Source: Kiloniellaceae bacterium
GTDB lineage: Bacteria; Pseudomonadota; Alphaproteobacteria; Kiloniellales; Kiloniellaceae
DNA: 10,984 bases
Direction of reading: 5' to 3'
NCBI GenBank assembly: GCA_028280915.1
Contig: JANQKX010000100.1
Location: forward strand, 1 to 10,984
Position 1 is the first letter of the stretch, and every line of letters starts with the position of its first letter. The notes below the pieces were generated by a model. It ran no database searches, was not told the origin of the DNA, and saw nothing but the letters and a program-made list of their open reading frames with translations. The position numbers and the translations under genes were made by a program. Of this stretch, positions 1 to 6,391 are shown in pieces.

Positions 1-80
1 ATAACATGATGCTTGAACATGACGCTTGGCGATAGGGGCCTTTGGCGCCAAACTGTGCGCTAACCGAAAAAAGACCGGTG
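1..80. other. Upstream non-coding stretch with a 12-bp perfect palindrome
   Basis: Only one plus-strand frame is open from the left edge (codons from base 3, stop TAG at 33-35), so the first 35 bases could be the tail of an upstream gene, but ten codons are too few to call. Bases 41-52 read TTTGGCGCCAAA, a perfect 12-bp palindrome about 30 bases before the ATG at 81. It could be an operator or chance. No convincing -35/-10 pair is visible. Confidence 0.3.
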
Positions 81-135
81 ATGGCGACGGCGGGGAGAAA
101 GAAAGATCTTTCGAATAAGAACCATATTCTCGGCG

Positions 136-2310
136 GTGCTGGCCCTCTTGGTCGCGTCGGTTCTGACGCTCTATCTGGTGCTGGAAAACCTGGATATCGA
201 GGACTACAAGGACGAGATCGCCGCCGCCGTGAAGGATCTGACCGGCCGGGACTTGACCATCGGCGGCCATCTCAAGTGGTCGATCGCCTGGCACCGGCGC
301 TTTTTCACCCCTGTCGTGGTGGGGTATGACCTGAGCCTGGCCAATGCGCCCTGGGGCGTGCCGGAGCCCATGTTGCACGTGGAGCGGCTGGAGGTGGGTT
401 TTGATCTAATTAAGCTGATCCAGGGGGACTTCGATTCCGAATACTTCATTGCCCAGGGTGGCTGGTTCCTGCTGGAACTGAACGAGGACGGCGCGGTGAA
501 CTGGGACCTGCCGGTGGGCGAGTCCGAGTTGGACAAAACCGAGGATTATCTGGGCGGCGATTTTCCTTATTTGCAGCAAGGCACGTTCCAGAACCTGAGC
601 TTTCGCTACCGTGATCCGTCTTCCGCCGGCAATCTGGGCGGCGAACTCACGCGCCTGGATGTGGAAGTGACGGACGGCGGCAATCTTTTGTCGCTGGTCC
701 TGGACGGGGAGATCAACCGGCAAGCGGTCGTTGGCCGTGGCACTTTGACGGCGCTGCGCAGCTTGGCCATCGGCGGCTCCTCGCCCCTGAAGCTGGACTT
801 GCAGCTGCGGGACAGCAAACTTTCCGTTGCCGGCGCAACGGGCCAGCGGGACGGGGATATTTTCCTGGAAATCGACTTCAACGCCGACGGGCCCAAGATC
901 AGTTCCCTGGCTCACCTGCTGACCTTCGACTGGCCCGAGGTGGGGGACTTCAAATCCGAGGGACACCTGCTGGTGACGCCCGAGCAATTGAAGCTGTCGG
1001 GCCTGCAAGCGAGCCTGGGCGACAGCGATTTGGCGGGCGATGTATCGGTTGCTTTCGACACGCCGGCCAACCTATCGGTCAAATTGACCTCGGAGACGTT
1101 GGATACCAAGCCGTTCCTGCCGGACGACCTGGCGCCGGCCGCCGATGTCTTGGGCAAGGAAGAGGGAAAGCGCTTTGTGTTCGATAACACGCCGCTGCCT
1201 TTCGATGCCCTGCCCGACGACAACAGCGAAATCGAGGTGGCGGTCAAACAGGTCTTGCTGCGGGACCTCAAGTTCGACGACGTCCAGATCAAGGTGACGT
1301 CAACGCCGGACGAGATCCATGTGGAGACCATCAAGCTGACCTATCGCGGCGCCGAGGTGAACGGCGGGATCAAACTCGACAAAAAGGACGGCCCGGCTCT
1401 TTCCGTCGATCTGCTGACGCAGAATTTCGACCTGGGTCAGTACCTCGCGGATCACCATGTCACTGATTTGGTCACGGGCGAGATCGATGTGGGGATCAAG
1501 GTGACGGGCAAAGGGGATACGCCCCGGGCCTTGGTGAGCAGCCTCGATGGACATGCCGCCGTGGTCATGAGCGAGGGCAAGATCGCCAGCCGCTATGTGG
1601 ACCTGATCGCCACGGATCTGCTCCAGCTCCTGATGCCGTGGAAAAAGGACCTGAACGAGGCTCAGGTGAAATGCGCCCTGGTGCAATTCGAGATCACCGA
1701 TGGCGTGGCCAAGACCCAATCTCTTTTGTTCGACACCAAGAACATGACCATGAAGGGTAGCGGCACCATCGACCTGACCACCGAGAAAATTCACTTCTAC
1801 CTCTGGCCCCGGCCCAAGGATCCGGCGCTGATCAGCCTGGCCACCGGGCTGATCGTTTCGGGCACCCTGTTGGACACCCATGTGTCGGTGAACCCCATTT
1901 CCATCGCGGTGGATGTGGCCGAGGGGGTGGCGGGTGTCCTGTTGCTGGGGCCGGCCGGTATTCTGATCCCCTTTGTCAGCCTGGGCGCGGGCCACCACCA
2001 TCCTTGCATCGACGATCTGCAAAAGGTCTTTGGCAAGTCCCTCAGCGGCAAGGTGCCCTATGACGCTGGCGACCCGGATACCCCCTCGGGCAAGGGCAGC
2101 AAGCCGCCCCAGGTGGTCATCCTGCCGGGGTCGGGCGTTCATATCGATCCGGACCAGATGAAGACCTATTTGGAGAATTTGGGCTACAAAAACGTGGGCA
2201 ACATCGAAAAAGACGGCGCCATTTTCCATGCGGATGCCACCTGGGATGGTCGGGACCTGCGCCTGCGTATCGATTCAAACCTGGATACCATCGAATACAA
2301 GGATCGCTAA
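136..2310 (+). CDS. AsmA-family inner-membrane protein with C-terminal PepSY-like tail
   Basis: AsmA-like proteins (AsmA, TamB, YhdP relatives) are anchored in the inner membrane by one N-terminal helix. They extend a long beta-rich domain into the periplasm and act in outer-membrane assembly or lipid transfer. Seen here: a hydrophobic N-terminal segment (residues 2-17), then the AsmA opening, with DYKDEI followed by LTGRDLTIGG and, further on, ANAPWG and NWDL. Many short beta-type strands follow, and an AsmA C-terminal region lies at about residues 470-600 (GHAAVVMSEGKI, KGSGTIDL). A hydrophobic Gly/Leu-rich stretch with HHHPC follows at about 595-622, then a Gly/Pro linker. The last ~50 residues resemble a PepSY domain. 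At 724 residues it is longer than E. coli AsmA (about 617). The GTG start at 136 has no SD and cuts off basic codons that belong to the usual signal anchor, so the true start is probably upstream (see the frame-break finding). The family call is firm; the exact role is not. Confidence 0.88.
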   Translation: MLALLVASVLTLYLVLENLDIEDYKDEIAAAVKDLTGRDLTIGGHLKWSIAWHRRFFTPVVVGYDLSLANAPWGVPEPMLHVERLEVGFDLIKLIQGDFDSEYFIAQGGWFLLELNEDGAVNWDLPVGESELDKTEDYLGGDFPYLQQGTFQNLSFRYRDPSSAGNLGGELTRLDVEVTDGGNLLSLVLDGEINRQAVVGRGTLTALRSLAIGGSSPLKLDLQLRDSKLSVAGATGQRDGDIFLEIDFNADGPKISSLAHLLTFDWPEVGDFKSEGHLLVTPEQLKLSGLQASLGDSDLAGDVSVAFDTPANLSVKLTSETLDTKPFLPDDLAPAADVLGKEEGKRFVFDNTPLPFDALPDDNSEIEVAVKQVLLRDLKFDDVQIKVTSTPDEIHVETIKLTYRGAEVNGGIKLDKKDGPALSVDLLTQNFDLGQYLADHHVTDLVTGEIDVGIKVTGKGDTPRALVSSLDGHAAVVMSEGKIASRYVDLIATDLLQLLMPWKKDLNEAQVKCALVQFEITDGVAKTQSLLFDTKNMTMKGSGTIDLTTEKIHFYLWPRPKDPALISLATGLIVSGTLLDTHVSVNPISIAVDVAEGVAGVLLLGPAGILIPFVSLGAGHHHPCIDDLQKVFGKSLSGKVPYDAGDPDTPSGKGSKPPQVVILPGSGVHIDPDQMKTYLENLGYKNVGNIEKDGAIFHADATWDGRDLRLRIDSNLDTIEYKDR

Positions 2311-2343
2311 TACGCGGCCCTTACCCGGGGCGGTGCGTCTTTC

Positions 2344-2367
2344 ATGCTTCGATTCCCATCGAAGCAT
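2344..2367 (+). terminator. Perfect 10-bp stem-loop after the asmA-like gene
   Basis: ATGCTTCGAT and ATCGAAGCAT form a perfect 10-bp stem with a TCCC loop, 33 bases after the asmA-like stop codon and 50 bases before the next start. The position fits a transcription terminator. The bases after it (TTGTGTGG) are not a proper T-run, so an intrinsic terminator is uncertain. An RNA-stability hairpin or a protein-binding palindrome is also possible. A second, separate palindrome, TAGCATGCTA, lies at 2378-2387. Confidence 0.45.
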
Positions 2368-2417
2368 TTGTGTGGAATAGCATGCTAAGCCTTGGCGTCA
2401 ATCCATAGGAGACGCCC

Positions 2418-2555
2418 ATGCTCACCTGCATCATCCGCTATCACAGCAACCCCAACGAAAAGGCGCAGTGGGAAGACTATGCCCGCCATTGGGGCCAAGC
2501 CATGTTCTTTCCCCAGGTGGCGCCCCTTGGAGCTTCCAATGGAGGCGGGGCATGA
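2418..2555 (+). pseudogene. Truncated NIPSNAP-like reading frame (45 aa)
   Basis: This frame starts at ATG 2418 behind a TAGGAG SD and stops at TGA 2553-2555, where the ATG of the next gene overlaps it (ATGA). The first ~28 residues (MLTCIIRY, then WEDYARHWGQ) look like the start of bacterial NIPSNAP proteins, small ferredoxin-like alpha-beta-barrel proteins of about 100 residues with no settled function. After residue 29 the similarity ends: a short FFPQ/APLGASNGGG tail follows and the rest of the domain is missing from all three frames. I infer a deletion remnant that still has its SD and may keep the downstream gene translationally coupled. It could instead be an intact small protein. The family assignment rests on a short segment. 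Confidence 0.5.
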
Positions 2556-2896
2556 TCGCGGTGATTTTTGAAGTGCTGCCCGCCGAGGGTCACAAAGACG
2601 ACTACCTGGCCATCGCCGCCGGTCTGCGCGCCCAGCTGGAGCAAGAGCCGGGATTCATTTCGGTGGAACGGTTTCAAAGCCTCAGCGATCCCAACAAGAT
2701 CCTCTCCCTGTCTTTTTTCGAAGACGAGGAAGCGGTCCGCCGCTGGCGCCAGCGGACGACCCATCGCACTGCTCAGTCCCGGGGGCGTTCCGGTGTTTTC
2801 GAGACCTACCGCCTGCGTGTGGCGCAGGTCCTGCGGGACTATGGCATGTTTGACCGGGCCGACGCGCCGGAGGACAGCCGGACGGCGCATTCTTGA
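2552..2896 (+). CDS. Antibiotic biosynthesis monooxygenase (ABM) domain protein
   Basis: The product is 114 aa and of the ABM/YgiN-like fold, a small dimeric alpha-beta barrel. Members of the family oxidise aromatic or quinone-like compounds without cofactors, or degrade haem, but most are uncharacterised. The start MIAVIFEV, the segment GFISVERFQSL with LSLSFFEDEEAVRRWR (residues 35-66), the helix with H71 and AQ, and the final LRVAQVLRDYGMF strand match this family closely. ATG 2552 is chosen because GGAGG (2541-2545) lies 6 bases upstream and the family normally begins here; the frame is open further upstream, but that part does not look like protein. The ATG overlaps the stop of the preceding small frame, and the transporter gene begins 11 bases downstream, so the three are probably one operon. 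The substrate is unknown. Confidence 0.85.
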   Translation: MIAVIFEVLPAEGHKDDYLAIAAGLRAQLEQEPGFISVERFQSLSDPNKILSLSFFEDEEAVRRWRQRTTHRTAQSRGRSGVFETYRLRVAQVLRDYGMFDRADAPEDSRTAHS

Positions 2897-2901
2897 GGGC
2901 T

Positions 2902-2937
2902 GGCTTGATGGCTGGTTTGATGACCGGCTTGATGGCC
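2902..2937 (+). repeat. Three in-frame 12-bp repeats at the permease start
   Basis: GGCTTGATGGCT, GGTTTGATGACC and GGCTTGATGGCC follow each other directly, each coding Gly-Leu-Met-Ala/Thr. Each copy carries an in-frame ATG, giving three start codons 12 bases apart (2908, 2920, 2932). The segment precedes the first membrane helix and does not look like part of the permease fold. Confidence 0.85.
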
Positions 2938-3840
2938 GGGAGAAAAGGTCTTTGGCCGGAATATCTGCTCCTGGCCCTTCTCGCCCTGCTGTGGGGGTCG
3001 TCCTATCTCTTCATCAAGGTCGCGGTGGCGGAAATTCCGCCGATTACGCTGATGGCCTTACGGGTCACGGGCGCGGCGGTCTTTCTGGCGGGGGTCTTGG
3101 CTTGGCGGCGCCAATCCCTGCCGAAGGATCCGAAGGTGTTGGTCCAATTGGGCATACAAGCCGTGCTGAGCAGCATCGTCGCCTGGACGGTGCTCGCTTG
3201 GGGTCAGCAGTTCGTGGACGCGGGCCTGGCCAGCGTGCTGAACTCCACCTCGCCGATTTTTGTCCTGCTATTTTCCGCCGCCCTACTGCGTCATGAAAAG
3301 ATGGCCGGCCGGCGGTTGCTGGGGGTCATCCTGGGCCTTTCCGGCGTTGTCTTGATCGTCGGCGTGGATGTGCTGGCCGGCTTGGGCCGCGCCGTGGCCG
3401 GTCAGCTTGCCTGCCTCTTGGGCGCCATGTGTTATGCCGGCGCGGCCCTTTACGGCAAGCGGTTCGCGCGGCTCGGCGCCTTGCAGACCGCAACGGGCAC
3501 CATGATCTGGGCGACCGTCGTCTTGGTGCCAGCGGCCTTTGTGTTCGAGGCGCCCAGCCAGCTTTCGCCCAGTCCCCAGGCCATTGCCGCGGCAGCGGCC
3601 TTGTCGATCCTCTGCACGGGCCTGGCCCTGATGATCTATTTCAGGCTCATCTGGACTCTTGGCCCTTTGGGTGTGGCCAGCCAAGCCTATTTGAGAGCGG
3701 GGATTGGGGTTTTGCTTGGGATCGTTGTGCTGGGTGAGAGTTTTAGCCTGACCATCCTTTTGGGCCTTTGCGCCGCCATTGTTGGGGTGGCACTGATCAA
3801 CTGGCCAAGCGGCAAGGCCCGCGCCGAAACCGGTGGGTGA
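2908..3840 (+). CDS. EamA/DMT-superfamily permease
   Basis: The product is about 310 aa with roughly ten hydrophobic helices in two EamA repeats, the standard drug/metabolite transporter layout (RhaT/YdcZ-type relatives). The first repeat shows the typical LLWGSSYLFIKVA and LMALRVTGAAVFLAGVL segments. The second starts near AGQLACLLGAMCYAGAALYGKR and ends in LGVASQAYLRAGIGVLLG and VLGESFSL, a common DMT ending. These proteins usually export amino acids, metabolites or drugs across the inner membrane; the substrate cannot be read here. ATG 2908 is preferred because GAGGG (2895-2899), overlapping the stop of the ABM gene, is at good spacing. TTG 2893 and ATGs at 2920 and 2932 are also in frame, because the start lies inside a 12-bp triplication. 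Co-transcription with the ABM gene suggests a shared substrate or stress, which is inference. Confidence 0.88.
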   Translation: MAGLMTGLMAGRKGLWPEYLLLALLALLWGSSYLFIKVAVAEIPPITLMALRVTGAAVFLAGVLAWRRQSLPKDPKVLVQLGIQAVLSSIVAWTVLAWGQQFVDAGLASVLNSTSPIFVLLFSAALLRHEKMAGRRLLGVILGLSGVVLIVGVDVLAGLGRAVAGQLACLLGAMCYAGAALYGKRFARLGALQTATGTMIWATVVLVPAAFVFEAPSQLSPSPQAIAAAAALSILCTGLALMIYFRLIWTLGPLGVASQAYLRAGIGVLLGIVVLGESFSLTILLGLCAAIVGVALINWPSGKARAETGG

Positions 3841-3849
3841 GGCTTTTTG

Positions 3850-3900
3850 CCTAGACCTGGTTACTGCCCAGACTTGGTTACTGCCCAGACCTGATTACTG
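3850..3900. repeat. Three tandem 17-bp repeats in the convergent spacer
   Basis: CCTAGACCTGGTTACTG (3850-3866), CCCAGACTTGGTTACTG (3867-3883) and CCCAGACCTGATTACTG (3884-3900) differ from one another at two or three positions. The array starts 9 bases after the permease stop. Its last copy contains the stop codon (TTA read as TAA, 3895-3897) and last codon of the minus-strand cystatin-like gene. Confidence 0.85.
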
Positions 3901-4242
3901 CCAAACCCAGGAATTCAGGATCATTTCACCCTCCGCGTTGCGATAGACCGCCACATCGGCGGTTTTGTCTTCGCCATCCTCCCCGATGGAGAGGGTGAGC
4001 TTGTAGTTCATGCCGGCCACGACTTGTTGCTCGGCGGCCTCAATGGACTTGAGCGTGAGGTTTTGGCCCGCGGTGGCGGCATGGTAATCCACCGCGAAGG
4101 TGGCCGCATCCTGCACGCCCGTGTCGGTGGTGGGGACCGAAACATAACTGCCCACGGGCTGAGAGTCCGATGGCCGATCCGAGGCGCAGCTTTGGGCGAA
4201 CAGCAAGATCGTGATGAGGCAGAGGCTTCTTAAAAAAATCAT
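3895..4242 (-). CDS. Exported cystatin-like protein, probable lipoprotein
   Basis: The product is 115 aa. A hydrophobic leader (residues 1-17) is followed by AQSC with Cys19, a weak lipobox (Ala rather than Leu at -3), so the protein is exported and possibly lipid-anchored. The mature part carries cystatin hallmarks: a Gly near its N-terminus (PVG, G31), the helix segment VQDAATFAVDYH (43-54) that resembles the LARFAV helix of plant cystatins, QVVAG (73-77) fitting the QxVxG inhibitory loop, then alternating strands and a Trp near the C-terminus (W112, W114) where cystatins have their Pro-Trp hairpin. Cystatins (family I25) block papain-like cysteine proteases by inserting these three parts into the active site. 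ATG 4242 is chosen over the longer open frame because GGAG lies 7 bases upstream and the signal peptide begins there. The gene is divergent from the dehydrogenase at 4449. The fold call is from motifs only; inhibition is inferred. Confidence 0.72.
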   Translation of the reverse strand: MIFLRSLCLITILLFAQSCASDRPSDSQPVGSYVSVPTTDTGVQDAATFAVDYHAATAGQNLTLKSIEAAEQQVVAGMNYKLTLSIGEDGEDKTADVAVYRNAEGEMILNSWVWQ

Positions 4243-4448
4243 CTTTGGCTCCAAAAGGCACGTCACGTGAAAGGCTCGGAAAAGCCAGGCGGACGGCGGG
4301 TTCCGCTTGAGGTAGCATTGCCCATCGGCCGGCTGCAGGCAATCAAAAGAAGCGGTGGAGCAGGGGCGCAAAAGACTCTATCGTGCGGAAACTTTGTCAG
4401 GCCCGGCGCGGGCGGCGAAACAGCAACACCAATGAGGAGATTTGGACC
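4243..4448. promoter_or_regulatory. Divergent intergenic region
   Basis: These 206 bases separate the divergent cystatin-like and dehydrogenase genes and must hold promoters for both. Visible elements are an 8-bp palindrome TCACGTGA (4263-4270) and an inverted repeat ATTGCC/GGCAAT (4317-4322 and 4338-4343) with GGCCGGC between the arms. I cannot place -35/-10 boxes with confidence. Open frames crossing it look like shadows. Confidence 0.35.
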
Positions 4449-5450
4449 ATGTTGGCAGCCTACTACACGGACCGGGGCCCGGCGCGCGACGTTCTGGCCG
4501 TCGGTGACTTGCCCACCCCAGCGGTCGGCGAGGGCCAGGTGCTGGTGCGGGTGAAGGCCTCGGGCACCAACCCGTCGGACGTGAAAACCCGTAACGGCAA
4601 CATGGGTCCCATGACCGAGCCCCTGGTGATCCCCCACAGCGACGGCGCCGGGGTCATTGAGGCGGTGGGGGCCGGCGTTTCCCAGCGCCGGGTCGGCGAG
4701 CGGGTCTGGCTCTTTAACGTGAACCGCACCGCCGACGGCATGGGCCAAGGCCCCATCGGCACCGCGGCTCAGTACGTGGCCGTGGACGCGGAACTGGCGG
4801 TACCTCTCGCCAACGGAGTGAGCTTTGCCGAGGGGGCCTGCCTGGGGGTGCCGGCCATGACCGCCCACCGGGCGCTCTTCGCCGACGGCCCCATCGAAGG
4901 CCAGACGGTGGTGATCACCGGCGGGGCCGGCGCGGTGGGCTCCATGGCCATTCAGATGGCCAAGGCGGGCGGCGCCCGGGTAATCACCACCGTGAGCAAC
5001 GAGGCCAAGGCCACATCGGCGCGAGAGGACGGCGCCGACGCGGTCGTCAACTACAAGGAAGAATCCGTTGCCGAGGCGGTGCTGGCGGCCAATGGGGGCC
5101 AGCGGGTGGACCGCCTGGTGGATGTTGATTTTGGCAGCCACATCAACCTCACGCCGGATATCCTGGCGCGCAACGGCATCGTGGCGGCCTACGCCTCCAT
5201 GGCCCAGCCTCAGCCGGCTCTCAACTATTACCCCCTGATGTTCAACAACACGCTCATGCGCTTGGTTTTCGTTTACGCCATGCCTGACGAGGCCATGATC
5301 GAAGCCCAGATGGACATCGACGACATGCTGCGCGCCGGCCAGCTCAATCCGCGGGTGGCCGCGACCCATGGCCTCGACCACATCGCCGCGGCCCACGAGC
5401 AGGTGGAAGCGGCCCAGCAGATCGGCAACGTGATTTTGGAAATCGATTAG
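4449..5450 (+). CDS. NADPH:quinone reductase-like, zinc-free MDR dehydrogenase
   Basis: The product is 333 aa, the usual size for medium-chain dehydrogenases of the quinone oxidoreductase (zeta-crystallin) type. The GroES-like N-terminal half shows VLVRVKASGTNPSDVKTRNG (residues 31-50) and PHSDGAGVIEAVG (62-74). The Rossmann half has VVITGGAGAVGSMAIQMAK (154-172), the AxxGxxG dinucleotide loop. The Cys/His zinc ligands of alcohol dehydrogenases are absent, as expected for quinone reductases. These cytosolic enzymes use NADPH to reduce quinones or activated alkenes; the substrate here is unknown. ATG 4449 is chosen because GAGGAG (4434-4439) precedes it and the protein then begins with the usual strand; the open frame from 4383 adds Arg-rich filler. 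It is followed by a convergent HAD gene only 28 bases away. Confidence 0.88.
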   Translation: MLAAYYTDRGPARDVLAVGDLPTPAVGEGQVLVRVKASGTNPSDVKTRNGNMGPMTEPLVIPHSDGAGVIEAVGAGVSQRRVGERVWLFNVNRTADGMGQGPIGTAAQYVAVDAELAVPLANGVSFAEGACLGVPAMTAHRALFADGPIEGQTVVITGGAGAVGSMAIQMAKAGGARVITTVSNEAKATSAREDGADAVVNYKEESVAEAVLAANGGQRVDRLVDVDFGSHINLTPDILARNGIVAAYASMAQPQPALNYYPLMFNNTLMRLVFVYAMPDEAMIEAQMDIDDMLRAGQLNPRVAATHGLDHIAAAHEQVEAAQQIGNVILEID

Positions 5451-5478
5451 CTTTCGGAGCTGGACGGCGGATGCCGAT

Positions 5479-6150
5479 TTAGGCGCAGAGTTTTGATTGG
5501 GCCACGCTGGAGATGATCTCCTGTGCCCCGGCCAGGCGCAGCTTGGCTTGCAGTTCGGGCTGTTCCGCGATGCCGAGGAATTCCACGCCGTTTTCGTGGG
5601 CGGCGGCCACGTCCGAGGGGTGGTCGCCGATGAACAGCAGGCGGTTGGGGGAAATCTTGTACGCGTCGATCAGGGCGGCCAGGATCTGGCTCTTGTTCAC
5701 ACCCAGCTCGGCGAACCCGCCGGCGTCGAAGGCCTGTTCCATGTCCACCGCCGCCAAGCGCAGGCGGGCGGCCCGCTCGATGTTTGCCGAGGCCAGGCCC
5801 AGCTTCAGCTCGTCGTGCTTTTTCAATGCTGCGATGGTTTCCCGAGCGCCGGGGATCACCTTGGGTACTATGGAGCGGTTGTGCAGTCCCTCGTCCAAGG
5901 CCAGGAGATAGGCTTGAATAACCGTGGCGATGTCCGCTTCCGAGGGAGCCTGGCGGAAATGCTGGGTCAGAACCTCGCGAATGATCTCAATGTCGTTTCG
6001 GGTTTTGTAGCTGTTCCAGTCGTCGCTCACGTGATCAATGCCGCAGGTTTTAAAGGCATTGAGATAGACGGCGATTTCCGGCTGGGTGAGGTCCAGCAAA
6101 ACGCCGTTGATGTCAAATACGACCCAATCCAGGTCTTCGATGTCGATCAC
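5479..6150 (-). CDS. HAD-superfamily hydrolase-like protein with DxN motif I
   Basis: The product is about 223 aa with the HAD layout. Motif I is VVFDINGVLLD (nucleophile D13, but Asn15 where most phosphatases have the second Asp), followed by a helical cap. Motif II is LASAN (S121), motif III is the Lys of NKSQIL (K153), and motif IV is IGDHPSD (D176 and D180). HAD enzymes of this size hydrolyse phosphate esters of sugars or nucleotides in the cytosol. The Asp-to-Asn change removes the general acid/base and may lower or alter activity. The GTG at 6150 is preferred: GGAGG (6161-6165) lies 10 bases upstream and the protein then starts directly before motif I. ATG 6177 (no SD) and TTG 6273 are in-frame alternatives that add up to 41 polar residues. 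The substrate cannot be predicted. Confidence 0.82.
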   Translation of the reverse strand: MIDIEDLDWVVFDINGVLLDLTQPEIAVYLNAFKTCGIDHVSDDWNSYKTRNDIEIIREVLTQHFRQAPSEADIATVIQAYLLALDEGLHNRSIVPKVIPGARETIAALKKHDELKLGLASANIERAARLRLAAVDMEQAFDAGGFAELGVNKSQILAALIDAYKISPNRLLFIGDHPSDVAAAHENGVEFLGIAEQPELQAKLRLAGAQEIISSVAQSKLCA

Positions 6151-6391
6151 GTCGCGATCGCCTCCTGCTGAATCCATGTCCAGCGTGTCAGAATCGTTCA
6201 CCGTGCGGTTGGGGCCCGCGACGGTCGATTTCCGGTGCTCTGCCAGGCTGTTGTCTTGTGATGTTCCTGTCAATCAGAGCATAGGATATCACACAATTCC
6301 CCCGGATCTCCATAGCCGTGGTTTGACCGCTGGATTGAGGACCATTTTGGAGTCGGTCCGCCCGGGCAACACGGCGGCTTGATCCGGCGGA

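Noticed and set aside
1300..2229. 309-codon minus-strand frame inside the asmA-like gene
   Set aside because: Shadow frame with GC-driven composition and no recognisable domain.
2568..3296. 242-codon plus-strand frame across the ABM and permease genes
   Set aside because: It spans two well-supported genes in another frame and has Arg/Ser/Pro-rich shadow composition.
4263..5396. Long minus-strand open frame opposite the quinone-reductase-like gene
   Set aside because: It is His/Gly/Val-rich filler typical of antisense frames in high-GC genes, and the plus-strand protein has clear dehydrogenase motifs.
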